The position numbers and the translations under genes are program-made. The notes under the pieces are model-generated. The model was not told the DNA's origin. It ran no database searches and saw only the letters and a program-made list of their open reading frames with translations. This document shows, piece after piece, positions 34,542-43,901 of a stretch of DNA of 64,000 nucleotides (position 1 is its first letter; every line of letters starts with the position of its first letter). This stretch comes from an uncultured Pelagibacteraceae bacterium (GTDB lineage: Bacteria > Pseudomonadota > Alphaproteobacteria > Pelagibacterales > Pelagibacteraceae), in NCBI GenBank assembly GCA_902596915.1, contig CACJVQ010000002.1, forward strand, positions 38,879 through 102,878, in the 5' to 3' direction.

Positions 34542-35243
34542 ATGATAAGAAAACTTCTATTTTTATTTTTTTTCTTCCTAGGTATATCTTTAATTTCAAT
34601 AATATTTTTGCCATCATTAATGATGCCAACTAAAATAGTTTTATTCGGTGGAAAAATGATGGGAAGGTGGGCCGCCGTTTGCCTTCAGATTTTTTTACAA
34701 ACAAAAATTATTGTTAAGGGTAAGGAAAATATTATTAAAAATGAAAAGTTTTTTATTGCTTGCTCTCATCAATCGATGTTTGAGACTTTTTACCTACAAA
34801 CAATTTTTAATTCACCAATATTTATTTTAAAATATGAATTAATCAAAATGCCTATATTTGGCTGGTATTTAAAAAAGATAGGATCAATTTCAATTAATAG
34901 AAATAAAATTAGTAAAGATAATTTAGGTTTAATAGATAAAATAAAAAATTCTATAAGAAATTCAGAAAGACCATTAATTATTTTTCCTCAAGGAACAAGA
35001 GTTTTACCAAATGAAATAATTCCTTTTAAAAAAGGTGTTGGTAGAATTTATGACGAATTAAAAATAAATTGCCAACCTGTGGCGATAAATTCTGGAAATG
35101 TTTGGCCAAAAGATGGAAAATTATCTTCAAAAAAAACAATAACAATATCAATTCTTCCAGCAGTAAAACCTGGAATGGAATCAGCAGACTTTACAAGTTA
35201 TATAGAGGATAAAATATATACTGAGTTAAAATTAATGAATTAG
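34542..35243 (+). CDS. plsC: 1-Acyl-sn-glycerol-3-phosphate acyltransferase
   Basis: The protein (233 residues from ATG 34542; a TTG at 34533 is a weaker choice) starts with a hydrophobic anchor and carries PlsC blocks. The catalytic block is SHQSMFETF, where the usual H-x4-D is H-x4-E, and the glycerophosphate-binding block is FPQGTR rather than FPEGTR. VAINSGNVWPK is block IV. The glutamate variant is common among alphaproteobacterial PlsC-like enzymes, so activity is still expected: acylating lysophosphatidate to phosphatidate. It ends with a 4-base overlap with convergent dnaN. Confidence 0.88.
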   Translation: MIRKLLFLFFFFLGISLISIIFLPSLMMPTKIVLFGGKMMGRWAAVCLQIFLQTKIIVKGKENIIKNEKFFIACSHQSMFETFYLQTIFNSPIFILKYELIKMPIFGWYLKKIGSISINRNKISKDNLGLIDKIKNSIRNSERPLIIFPQGTRVLPNEIIPFKKGVGRIYDELKINCQPVAINSGNVWPKDGKLSSKKTITISILPAVKPGMESADFTSYIEDKIYTELKLMN

Positions 35244-36352
35244 CCCTTCATTGGCATTACAACATATATGCTATCATAATCAGCTGGATCTCTGATTAAG
35301 GCTGGTGAACCTGTATCTTTTAAATAAATTTCAATGTTATCTCCATCAAGTTGGGATGCAACATCAATTAAATATCTAGAATTAAAGCTTATATCAAGCT
35401 CGTGATCAAACTTAACATTTAAACTTTCTTTACCATCACCACTATTTGTATTGTTAACTGAAAGATCAAGATTATCTTTTGAAAGATTAAATTTTACGCC
35501 ATCTTTTTTATCTAAAGAGACTGAGGCAACTCTATCTACTGAATTCAAAAATGATTTTAAATTAACTTCTAATTTTTTTTGGTTTTCTTTTGGTATTACC
35601 TGTACGTAGTTTGGAAATTTTCCATCAATAAGTTTAGATATCAATATACTATTGTTAATTTCAAATTTAATTTTTGATTTAATATTTGATATTTTTACAT
35701 CACCTTCATAGTCCTCTAATAATGAACAAAGCTGAAAAATAGTCTTCTTTGGTAATATTATTTGATCAAATTGGACTTTATTTTGGAGTCTTATCTTTGA
35801 TATGGACATTCTATGACTGTCAGTAGCTGCAGCTGTTAAAAAATTTTTATCTTCAACTTCTGTCTGATGTAAAAAAATTCCACTTAAATAATGTCTTGTT
35901 TCATCGTTAGATACTGAAAATTTACATTTATTTAGCAGTTTTAGTAGCTCTTTTGATTTAATCGAAAACTCATTTTCATTAAAATTTTCATCTGTAAAGG
36001 GAAATTCGGAAGCACTAATACAATTTAAGTTGAACACAGATTTATCAGACTCTAAATGCAATTTATTTTCACTAGGATTAGAAAAATTAATTTTACTTCC
36101 AGATGAAAATTTTCTAACAATATCGTACATTATTGATGAGGATGAAGTAGTTTTGCCCTCTTCTAATATTTCGACATTTGGAATTTGATGAATAAAAATT
36201 AAATCAAGATCAGTAGCTGTAATTGTTAGTTTTCCACTACTTACATCCAATAATACATTTGAAAGTATCGGTAACGTACTTCTTTTTTCAATTACACCTT
36301 GACAATAATTTAAAGATTTTTGAAGATCTTGTTGATTTAGACTAAACTTCAT
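35240..36352 (-). CDS. dnaN: DNA polymerase III beta clamp
   Basis: The 370-residue sliding clamp has the three-repeat layout. The start MKFSLNQQDLQKSLNYCQGVI and RSTLPILSNVLLDV are domain-I hallmarks. HYLSGIFLH and ATDSHRMS mark domain II, and the C-terminal PALIRDPADYDSIYVVMPM(K) closes the clamp. It overlaps dnaA by 11 bases and is the second gene of dnaA-dnaN. Confidence 0.97.
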   Translation of the reverse strand: MKFSLNQQDLQKSLNYCQGVIEKRSTLPILSNVLLDVSSGKLTITATDLDLIFIHQIPNVEILEEGKTTSSSSIMYDIVRKFSSGSKINFSNPSENKLHLESDKSVFNLNCISASEFPFTDENFNENEFSIKSKELLKLLNKCKFSVSNDETRHYLSGIFLHQTEVEDKNFLTAAATDSHRMSISKIRLQNKVQFDQIILPKKTIFQLCSLLEDYEGDVKISNIKSKIKFEINNSILISKLIDGKFPNYVQVIPKENQKKLEVNLKSFLNSVDRVASVSLDKKDGVKFNLSKDNLDLSVNNTNSGDGKESLNVKFDHELDISFNSRYLIDVASQLDGDNIEIYLKDTGSPALIRDPADYDSIYVVMPMKG

Positions 36353-37757
36353 TTTCTTTATTATACAAAATCTTATTTTTTAAACTATCAATATTAATAT
36401 TTAATTCGCTATCCTCTTTTCTCAATCTCTCTATGGTTTTAACAGAGTGGATTACGGTTGTGTGATCTCTATTGGAAAAAGATCTACCTATCTCAGGCAA
36501 GGATTTGGATGTTAACATTTTAGCAAGATAGATTGCAGTCTGTCTTGGTCTGACAAGATATCTTGATCTTCTTGGAGAAAGCATTTCATTTTTGCTAATT
36601 TTATAAAATTTACAGACTATTGTCTGGATTGTATCAATATCTACTTTATTTTCAGTGAGGTTGAGTAAGTCTTTTAAAACAATTTTTACTTCAGATAAGC
36701 TTGGAACTTTATTATAAATCCTTGTAAAAGACACAATCCTATTTAGTGCTCCAACTAACTCTCTAATACTAGTTTTAATTTCTGTACTAATAAATTTTTG
36801 TATTTCCTCAGAAATAATAACTTGATTTGAGTATGATAATTTTAATTCTTCAGTTTTAGATTTAATAATTTTATATCTAAGTTCATAATCAGGATTTTGA
36901 ATATCGACAACTAAACCTCCAGAAAATCTAGATTTTATTCTCTCTTGTATTCGTGAAAGTTTATTAGGTGGTCGATCTGCAGATATTATTATCTGTGAAT
37001 TTTTATCTAATAAGGCATTGAATGTATGAAAGAATTCTTCTTGCATCGCTTCTTTACCATTCATAAACTGAATATCATCAATTAGTAAAATATCTGTATT
37101 CCTAAAGTACTCTTTAAACTTAACCATTTCATTTGATTTTATGGATTTAACAAATTGGTACATGAATCTCTCTGCAGATATAAACATTACTTTATTCTTT
37201 TCTTTCAATTCTAGACCAATTGCATTTAATAAATGGGTTTTACCCATACCTACTCCACCATATAAGTATAATGGATTATAATGCGCTATATCTTTTGAGA
37301 CTTTTTTTGAAGCTTCAAATGCTAACTTATTACTTCCCCCAGTTATAAAATTTTCAAAATTTTTATTTGGATCTATTCTGTTATATTGAAGATAAGAGTC
37401 TTTTATAAACGAAATATTATCATTATTAGTTTCAATAGAGTTTTGAGATGATACATTTGACTCTTTTATTTCGGTAACTTTGTTATCTTTTATAGTAAAT
37501 TCAATCCTTACTAAGTCTTTTTTATATTCTTTAATTATCTGCAATATTTGGTCTAAATATCTTGATACTATCCAGTCTCTAATAAATCTGGTTGAAACTG
37601 AAAATAAAATATAATTGTGGAATTCTTCAACTAACTCAATTTTTTTAATCCAACTTTCAAAAATCTCATTGCCAAATTTTTCACGCATTTCATTTTTTAT
37701 ATTCTTCCAATCTATTTTCTTTTCGAGTGATTTTTTGTTTTGTAAATTGTTTTTCAT
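36342..37757 (-). CDS. dnaA: Chromosomal replication initiator DnaA
   Basis: The 471-residue AAA+ initiator has domain I (WIKKIELVEEFHNYILFSV), Walker A in GGVGMGKTHLLNAIG, and Walker B with sensor in ILLIDDIQFMNGKEAMQEEFF. The DnaA-box-binding domain IV ends with RSFSNRDHTTVIHSVKTIERL. The 267-bp gap upstream toward rpsT is extremely AT-rich, and I see no TTATCCACA-type DnaA boxes there. Confidence 0.97.
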   Translation of the reverse strand: MKNNLQNKKSLEKKIDWKNIKNEMREKFGNEIFESWIKKIELVEEFHNYILFSVSTRFIRDWIVSRYLDQILQIIKEYKKDLVRIEFTIKDNKVTEIKESNVSSQNSIETNNDNISFIKDSYLQYNRIDPNKNFENFITGGSNKLAFEASKKVSKDIAHYNPLYLYGGVGMGKTHLLNAIGLELKEKNKVMFISAERFMYQFVKSIKSNEMVKFKEYFRNTDILLIDDIQFMNGKEAMQEEFFHTFNALLDKNSQIIISADRPPNKLSRIQERIKSRFSGGLVVDIQNPDYELRYKIIKSKTEELKLSYSNQVIISEEIQKFISTEIKTSIRELVGALNRIVSFTRIYNKVPSLSEVKIVLKDLLNLTENKVDIDTIQTIVCKFYKISKNEMLSPRRSRYLVRPRQTAIYLAKMLTSKSLPEIGRSFSNRDHTTVIHSVKTIERLRKEDSELNINIDSLKNKILYNKENEV

Positions 37758-38024
37758 GAAGGAATTCCACTTAAGACTTATAAAAAATTATTGCAATAAG
37801 TTTATTTGTAAAAATAAAAAAAAATAAAATTTATGATTGAATAAATCTTAGATTGAACTTTTTAAAAATATTTTTTCAACTTGATGGGGTAAGAAATTTA
37901 AAATTTAAAATTTTACTAAATCTATATCTAGTAATTTCTAAAATTAATCTTTTAGATGTAGTGATTAATTAGTAAATTGTACGTTTAAGTTGTATTCGAA
38001 AAAATTTTTACTTATTAGAGGTTG
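37758..38024. other. AT-rich gap upstream of dnaA, no gene or origin motif seen
   Basis: The region between rpsT and dnaA (267 bp) is nearly all A and T. I found no canonical DnaA box, tRNA, small ORF with a ribosome-binding site, or stem-loop followed by T's. It presumably holds the dnaA promoter, but no single hexamer pair stands out. Confidence 0.5.
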
Positions 38025-38285
38025 TTATAAAGAATTAATCTTTTTTGTAATCCTTGACACGTTCCTTGAGGCGTTTTGTCTTTTAATGATTCCAGTTTTT
38101 GCAATTGTCATCAATTCAGAATTTAGCCTTGGTAAGAATGCTAAAGCTTCTTTTTTATCTTTTTTTTCAATTATAGAATTCATTTTTTTCAATGCACTTC
38201 TATAACGACTCTTTCTAGATCTATTAACGGCTGTTTGCCTTTTAATTTTTCTAGTACGTTTAATTGCTGATTTTGTATTCGCCAT
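38025..38285 (-). CDS. rpsT: Small ribosomal subunit protein bS20
   Basis: This 86-residue basic helical protein starts MANTKSAIKRTRKIKRQ and shows the bS20 pattern NRSRKSRYRSALKKM and KTGIIKRQNASRNVSRI. It binds 16S rRNA in early small-subunit assembly. Gene order mutM-rpsT-dnaA is typical of Alphaproteobacteria. Confidence 0.97.
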   Translation of the reverse strand: MANTKSAIKRTRKIKRQTAVNRSRKSRYRSALKKMNSIIEKKDKKEALAFLPRLNSELMTIAKTGIIKRQNASRNVSRITKKINSL

Positions 38286-38335
38286 AAGCGTGAGTGTATA
38301 TCTTCAGATAATGATTGGGTCAATAAAATAATTGT

Positions 38336-39202
38336 TTATTTTTGACATAAATTGCAAAAAAAACTAGACCTATTTGAAATAAATTTTTTATGTATTGTTC
38401 CTTTGCAACTATATTTTAAACATTTTTTATTTTCTCTTTGATAAACATTAAAATTTTTTTGAAATGAACCTTGATCTCCACTTGTATTCTTAAAATCCCT
38501 AATACTCGATCCTCCTTTCTCAATTGCTTTTCTTAAAACTACTTTTGAAAAATGAGAAATTTTTTGGCAATCATTTAAATTAAGTGAACTGACGTCCTTA
38601 AATGGTAAAATCTTACATAAAAACAATATTTCACTCGCATAAATGTTGCCAATTCCTGAAACAAAATTTTGATCAATTAAGACATTCTTAATATTTTTTT
38701 TTTTATTTTTAAAATAGTTAAAAATATAGTTTCTATTAAATAAAGGATCAAAAGGTTCTGGTCCATATTTTTTAAAACTTTTAGTTATATCTTCATCATT
38801 TTTAAAATAAGAAAAATAACCAAATCTTCTTGGATCATTATAAATTAATTTAAAATTATCAATTTTGATTTCTACATGATTATGCTTTTTAGGTAACAAT
38901 GGAGAATGATAAAAGCTAGTGTTAGTTATCGAATTTTTTTTTCTAGATTTATTAATTAAATGAATAGTACCTGACATTCCAAGATGTATCACTAAATTAG
39001 AGCTATCCTCAAATTTAAGTATCAAATGTTTTGAGAACCTATCTACTTTAATAATTTTTTTTTTTTTTATATTTTTTTCAAAATTCTTTGGGATCTTAAA
39101 CCTTAAATTTCTATTTTTTATTAATATGTCTTTAATAATCTTTCCTGTAATACTCTTATTCAAAGACTGTTTGACGATTTCTACTTCTGGTAATTCGGGC
39201 AT
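38336..39202 (-). CDS. mutM: Formamidopyrimidine-DNA glycosylase
   Basis: The 288-residue base-excision glycosylase/AP lyase removes 8-oxoguanine and FapyG. It has the N-terminal catalytic MPELPEVEIVKQSL (Pro2, Glu3), the beta-clamp LVIHLGMSGTIHL, the helix-two-turn-helix around QNFVSGIGNIYASEILF, and an intact four-cysteine zinc finger at the end (CLKYSC and FFCNLC). The start lies 33 bp from divergent ubiE. Confidence 0.96.
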   Translation of the reverse strand: MPELPEVEIVKQSLNKSITGKIIKDILIKNRNLRFKIPKNFEKNIKKKKIIKVDRFSKHLILKFEDSSNLVIHLGMSGTIHLINKSRKKNSITNTSFYHSPLLPKKHNHVEIKIDNFKLIYNDPRRFGYFSYFKNDEDITKSFKKYGPEPFDPLFNRNYIFNYFKNKKKNIKNVLIDQNFVSGIGNIYASEILFLCKILPFKDVSSLNLNDCQKISHFSKVVLRKAIEKGGSSIRDFKNTSGDQGSFQKNFNVYQRENKKCLKYSCKGTIHKKFISNRSSFFCNLCQK

Positions 39203-39235
39203 TTCATACTATATTAATGTTTTAATATAATTTAT

Positions 39236-39940
39236 ATGCAACAAAATCTTCAAAATAAAGCAGGTCTAGTAGAAGGAGTATTTAATAAAGTCTACGATAA
39301 ATATGATTTGATGAATGATTTTATGTCATTTGGAATTCATAGACTTTGGAAAAAAAACCTAATGAATTGGATGAATCCGAGCAAAGACAAAAGTTATTTA
39401 GATGTTGCTTGTGGAACTGGTGACTTAGGGAAATTATTTCTAGATTATACAGACAAGAATGGAGAAATTACATCTTCGGATTCGAATGAAAAAATGATTG
39501 AAAAAGGTAAAAAAAGACTAAGAGAGTATAAAAATATAAAATGGGTTGTTGCAGAGGCAGAAAAGTTACCATTCAAAAATGATACTTTTGATTATTATAC
39601 AATTAGTTTTGGTTTACGAAATACAAAAAATTTAGATAAATCTTTGTCAGAAGCCAATAGAGTTCTTAAGCCTGGTGGAAGATATATGTGTTTAGAATTT
39701 TCAAAAATTCAAAATTCTAATTTAGATTTTTTATACAAAAATTACTCAAAATTAATTCCTCATATAGGAAAAGTAGTTGTTGGTGATAAAGACCCTTATG
39801 AATATTTGACCAAAAGTATAGAAGAATTTGTTAATCAGGAAGAATTGATAGATTTAATGAAAGAAAATAATTTTAAAAATTGTTCATATAGAAATTTATC
39901 TGGCGGAATAGTAGCTATTCATTCTGGTTGGAAAATATAA
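39236..39940 (+). CDS. ubiE: Ubiquinone/menaquinone C-methyltransferase UbiE
   Basis: The 234-residue SAM-dependent methyltransferase has the UbiE start VFNKVYDKYDLMNDFMSFGIHRLWKK, motif I DVACGTGDLGKLF, and the signature YTISFGLRNTKNLDKSLSEANRVLKPGGR. It C-methylates the ubiquinone ring. It overlaps ubiB by 13 bases and opens the ubiE-ubiB-coaBC-dut run. Confidence 0.96.
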   Translation: MQQNLQNKAGLVEGVFNKVYDKYDLMNDFMSFGIHRLWKKNLMNWMNPSKDKSYLDVACGTGDLGKLFLDYTDKNGEITSSDSNEKMIEKGKKRLREYKNIKWVVAEAEKLPFKNDTFDYYTISFGLRNTKNLDKSLSEANRVLKPGGRYMCLEFSKIQNSNLDFLYKNYSKLIPHIGKVVVGDKDPYEYLTKSIEEFVNQEELIDLMKENNFKNCSYRNLSGGIVAIHSGWKI

Positions 39941-41508
39941 TGTTTAAAAGATTAATTACATTATTTAAACTCGGTAGAAAACTCGCTAAATCAGATGTTT
40001 TAACTATTGTATCAAAATTTAATAAACCACCTTTATTAATAAGTGTAATATTTAAATTACTTTCCTTTTCTTTTACCAAAAAAGATGTGTCATTTGACAA
40101 TTTAAGTGAGGGTGAAAAATTATCTAATTCATTAGCATCTATGGGTACAACATTTATTAAACTCGGTCAGTTTTTAGCCACAAGGCCTGACATAATAGGT
40201 GATAAATTATCAAAGGAACTAGAAAATTTACAAGATAAACTTCCACCTTTTTCACAATCAAAAGCTAAAGAAATGATTAAAAAAGATTTAGGTGATGAAC
40301 TATATAATTCAATAATTAATATAAGTGAACCAGTTGCAGCTGCCTCAATTGCTCAAGTACATAAAGCTCAAATTAACGATAATGGAGTTATTAAAAACGT
40401 AGCAATAAAAATATTAAGACCAGATATTAAAAAAATTTTTAACGAAGAGGTAGATGCTTTGATGCTTTTTGCCTATATTATTGAGTCAATAATCAAAAAA
40501 ACCAAAAGATTAAAGCTAGTTGAAGTAGTTTTTTTATTGAAAGAAATTACCAGTCTTGAGATGGATTTAAGATTTGAAGCCGCTGCAGCTAACGAATATG
40601 CAGAAAATACTAAAAATGATGTGGGTTTTGAAGTTCCTAAGATCTATTGGGATTATACAAGTGAGAATATAATGACCCTAGATTGGATTGACGGTGTATC
40701 TATTAGAGAGACAGAAGAGCTAGAAAAAAGATCAATTGATACTAGAAAAATTGCCACTGATATAATTCAACATTTTTTAAGACATGCAGTAAGAGATGGC
40801 TTTTTTCACGCAGATATGCATCAAGGAAATATTTTTGTAAATGAAAGTGGTCAAATTGTTCCTATAGATTTTGGAATTATGGGAAGACTAGATAATGTCA
40901 GTAAAAGATTTTTAGCTGAAATATTATTTGGTTTTATACAAAGAGATTATAAAAAAGTTGCAGAAGTACATCTTGCTGCAGGACTAGTCCCAAACAATGT
41001 ACCTGTCAATGATCTTGCTCAAGCATTAAGGTCGATTGGTGAGCCGATTTTTGGTCACTCTATAAAAAATATTTCAGGTGGTAAACTGCTAAAACAACTT
41101 TTTGATGTTACTGAAAAATTTAATATGCAAACCCAACCTCAGTTACTTATGTTACAAAAAACAATGGTAGTAGTTGAAGGAGTTGCAAGAAGATTAAACC
41201 CTGAAACAAACATATGGGAAACATCCAAACCTGTTCTAGAAAAATGGCTAAAAGAAACTAAAGATCCTATAAATTCGATTAATGAAACATTAAAAGACTC
41301 TGTCGAAGTATTAAAACGCCTTCCAAATTTACCTGAGGTAATGGATAAAGCAAACCAAGCCCTTAATTACCTTGCCAGTGGTCAAATACCTCAAAATTCA
41401 AACTCTTATAATGAATTAAATACTAAAAAAGAAGAAATGAAGTCATTTAGAAACCAGTCTATTATTGGCTTATTATCTCTTGTAATTTTAACCCTATTGG
41501 TATTTTAA
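39928..41508 (+). CDS. ubiB: Ubiquinone biosynthesis kinase-like protein UbiB
   Basis: The 526-residue atypical ABC1/ADCK-family protein supports ubiquinone assembly at the membrane. It has the KxGQ motif FIKLGQFLATRPD, the A-rich loop PVAAASIAQVHKA, kinase-like HADMHQGNIFVN and PIDFGIMGRL, and one C-terminal transmembrane helix (IIGLLSLVILTLLVF). It follows ubiE with a 13-base overlap. Confidence 0.95.
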   Translation: MENIMFKRLITLFKLGRKLAKSDVLTIVSKFNKPPLLISVIFKLLSFSFTKKDVSFDNLSEGEKLSNSLASMGTTFIKLGQFLATRPDIIGDKLSKELENLQDKLPPFSQSKAKEMIKKDLGDELYNSIINISEPVAAASIAQVHKAQINDNGVIKNVAIKILRPDIKKIFNEEVDALMLFAYIIESIIKKTKRLKLVEVVFLLKEITSLEMDLRFEAAAANEYAENTKNDVGFEVPKIYWDYTSENIMTLDWIDGVSIRETEELEKRSIDTRKIATDIIQHFLRHAVRDGFFHADMHQGNIFVNESGQIVPIDFGIMGRLDNVSKRFLAEILFGFIQRDYKKVAEVHLAAGLVPNNVPVNDLAQALRSIGEPIFGHSIKNISGGKLLKQLFDVTEKFNMQTQPQLLMLQKTMVVVEGVARRLNPETNIWETSKPVLEKWLKETKDPINSINETLKDSVEVLKRLPNLPEVMDKANQALNYLASGQIPQNSNSYNELNTKKEEMKSFRNQSIIGLLSLVILTLLVF

Positions 41509-41516
41509 TTCTTCTC

Positions 41517-42707
41517 ATGAAAAATAAAAAAATACTTCTAATCATATGTGGTGGAATATCTGCTTACAAAAGCTTAGAAGTGATAAGAGGTTTAAAAAAA
41601 AGAGATGTAAGCATTAAAACAATACTTACAAAGAGTGGTAAAAATTTTGTAACACCTCTGTCTATTACATCACTTTCGCAGGAAAAAGTATATGAAGACA
41701 TATTCAGTGCAGAAAATGAGGCTGAAATGGATCATATTTCACTTTCTAGATGGGCAGATTTAATTTTAATTGTGCCTGCAACAGCAAATACAATCTCAAA
41801 ATTAAGTTATGGATTAACTGAAGATCTTGCTTCTACTGTTGTTTTAGCATCAAATAAACAAGTATTTTTAGTACCCGCTATGAATGTCAGAATGTGGGAA
41901 CACAAATCAACTAAAGATAATTTATTAAAATTAAAAAGTTATGGTTATAAGATAATTGGCCCTGAAATTGGGGATATGGCTTGTGGAGAGTATGGAAAAG
42001 GCAAAATGTCAGAACCATCATATATATTAGAGACTATAGAAAATTATTTTAAGAATATTGAAAAAAATAAAAAATATAAGGCATTAGTTACAGCTGGACC
42101 TACTAAAGAGTTTATAGATCCAGTAAGATTTATAACTAATAAATCAAGTGGAAAACAAGGTTATGAAATTGCTAAATCATTAAGAGATAATGGTTTTGAA
42201 ACAACACTTATTTCTGGAGAAACAAATTTAGACCCAGTTGAGGGAGTTAAATTTATTTCAGTTAAAACTGCAGAAGAAATGTTTAGGGAAACTCTCAGAA
42301 ATCTACCAACTGATGTTGCTATTTTTAATGCAGCAGTAGCAGATTTTAAAGTTAAAGAGATCAATAGTGAAAAAATTAAAAAAAGCGAAAATTTGGATCT
42401 TAAGTTAGAAAAAAATATTGACATTTTATCAAACATATCAAATCATAATTCACTTAGACCAAAGATTACAATTGGATTTGCAGCAGAATCACAAAATCTT
42501 GAAATAAATTCAAAGAGAAAATTAGACCAAAAAAATTGTGATTGGATTATTGCAAATGATATTTCTGATAAAACAATAGGTTTTGACTCTGATGATAATG
42601 AAGTTTCTATATTTTATAAAAATAAAGAAAGTGAAAAATTATTGAAGAAAAAAAAATCTTTAATAGCATCTGAGATAGTGAATAGAGTTATCTCCGAGCT
42701 TAATTAA
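41517..42707 (+). CDS. coaBC: Bifunctional phosphopantothenoylcysteine decarboxylase/synthetase
   Basis: The 396-residue CoaBC makes 4'-phosphopantetheine for coenzyme A. The N-terminal flavoprotein half shows GGISAYKSLEVIRGL, PATANTISKLSYGLTEDL, AMNVRMW and the active-site Cys in MACGEYGKGKMSEP. The C-terminal synthetase half shows TAGPTKEFIDPVRFITNKSSG and FNAAVADF. It lies 8 bp after ubiB and 3 bp before dut. Confidence 0.96.
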   Translation: MKNKKILLIICGGISAYKSLEVIRGLKKRDVSIKTILTKSGKNFVTPLSITSLSQEKVYEDIFSAENEAEMDHISLSRWADLILIVPATANTISKLSYGLTEDLASTVVLASNKQVFLVPAMNVRMWEHKSTKDNLLKLKSYGYKIIGPEIGDMACGEYGKGKMSEPSYILETIENYFKNIEKNKKYKALVTAGPTKEFIDPVRFITNKSSGKQGYEIAKSLRDNGFETTLISGETNLDPVEGVKFISVKTAEEMFRETLRNLPTDVAIFNAAVADFKVKEINSEKIKKSENLDLKLEKNIDILSNISNHNSLRPKITIGFAAESQNLEINSKRKLDQKNCDWIIANDISDKTIGFDSDDNEVSIFYKNKESEKLLKKKKSLIASEIVNRVISELN

Positions 42708-42710
42708 GTA

Positions 42711-43148
42711 ATGGTGAAGGTTTTATTTAAGAGACTTAACCAAAAAGCAAAACTTCCAAGTTATAAAACTAGTGGATCTTCGGGTATGGATCTGATGGCA
42801 TGTGTAGATGAACCTATAACAATCAAACCAAATGAGTCAAAATTGATACCAACAGGTATTGCAATTGCAATTCCTGAAGATACAGAGGTTCAAATTAGAC
42901 CAAGATCTGGTCTTGCCGCAAAATCAAGTATTAGCGTACTAAATACACCGGGTACAATTGATAGTGATTATAGAGGAGAACTAAAAATTATTTTGTTTAA
43001 TCATGGTAAAGATCAATTTACTGTCAACGATGAAGATAGAGTTGCTCAAATGGTTTTAATGCCTATCTTAAAAGTAGAAATTGAAGAAACAAATGAATTA
43101 CCAGAGACAATCAGAGGGTCTGGAGGATTTGGATCTACTGGTAAATAG
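42711..43148 (+). CDS. dut: dUTP diphosphatase
   Basis: The 145-residue trimeric dUTPase keeps uracil out of DNA. All five motifs are visible: AGxD-like SGSSGMDLMA, RPRSGLAAK, NTPGTIDSDYRGE, DRVAQMVL and the C-terminal RGSGGFGSTG arm. It is coupled to coaBC as in other Alphaproteobacteria. Confidence 0.97.
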   Translation: MVKVLFKRLNQKAKLPSYKTSGSSGMDLMACVDEPITIKPNESKLIPTGIAIAIPEDTEVQIRPRSGLAAKSSISVLNTPGTIDSDYRGELKIILFNHGKDQFTVNDEDRVAQMVLMPILKVEIEETNELPETIRGSGGFGSTGK

Positions 43149-43151
43149 TAA

Positions 43152-43901
43152 ATGTTTAGTAACAAAGACCTCGAGCGATATTCAAGACAGATTATTTTAA
43201 AAAAAGTTGGGATTTTAGGTCAAAAAAAAATTCAAAATTCCAAAGTTCTAGTTGTTGGATGCGGTGGTTTAGGGTCACCAGTGGTTGATTTACTTTCACG
43301 AGCAGGTATTGGCAAAATTGGGATGATGGATCATGACAAAGTTAATTTATCAAATCTACACCGACAAATTATGTTCACTGCACATGATATTGGAAAATAT
43401 AAAGTTAATATTCTAAAGAAAAAAATAAGTAAAATTAATAAAAAAGTAAAAGTTAAAATTTATAGGAACAAAGCAGACGAGAAAAATTTAGGAAAAATTC
43501 TTAAACAGTATGATGTTATTGTTGATGGTACAGATAATTTTAAAGCAAAATTCCTTTTAAACAAGTTTTCGTTAAAATATAAAAAAAAACTTGTTATTGG
43601 AGCTATAAGTAAATTTGAAGGACACATTTTTACATTTGATTTTGATATAAAAAAAAGTCCCTGTTTAAAATGTTTCTACCAAGGAGAACCAGCGGAAGGA
43701 GTTCTCGATTGTGAAACAGATGGTATATTGGGATCAACGGCAGTTATTACAGGTGGCCTACAAGCTAATGAAGTTTTGAAGACGATTTTAAATGTTGGTA
43801 AGAATTTAAATTCCCATATCTTAATAATAGATCTGTTAAATCTTAAATTTAGAAAAGTATTATTTAGAAAAAGAAAAGGATGTATATGCGAAAATATTTA
43901 A
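43152..43901 (+). CDS. ThiF/MoeB-family adenylyltransferase
   Basis: The 249-residue E1-like protein has the nucleotide-binding GCGGLGSPVVDLLSRAGIGKI, the arginine finger region NLHRQIMF, and zinc cysteines in CLKCFYQGEP and near the end (CICEN). It would adenylate the C-terminus of a ThiS/MoaD-type sulfur carrier. There is no rhodanese domain. Without a neighbouring carrier gene, MoeB and ThiF cannot be separated. It follows dut by 3 bp and overlaps the SH3-protein gene by 22 bases. Confidence 0.9.
   Translation: MFSNKDLERYSRQIILKKVGILGQKKIQNSKVLVVGCGGLGSPVVDLLSRAGIGKIGMMDHDKVNLSNLHRQIMFTAHDIGKYKVNILKKKISKINKKVKVKIYRNKADEKNLGKILKQYDVIVDGTDNFKAKFLLNKFSLKYKKKLVIGAISKFEGHIFTFDFDIKKSPCLKCFYQGEPAEGVLDCETDGILGSTAVITGGLQANEVLKTILNVGKNLNSHILIIDLLNLKFRKVLFRKRKGCICENI

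Noticed and set aside
37758..38024. Chromosome origin in the AT-rich gap upstream of dnaA
   Set aside because: No TTATCCACA-type DnaA boxes or repeat clusters are visible by eye, and AT-richness is general in this genome. A skew or box scan of the full chromosome would be needed.
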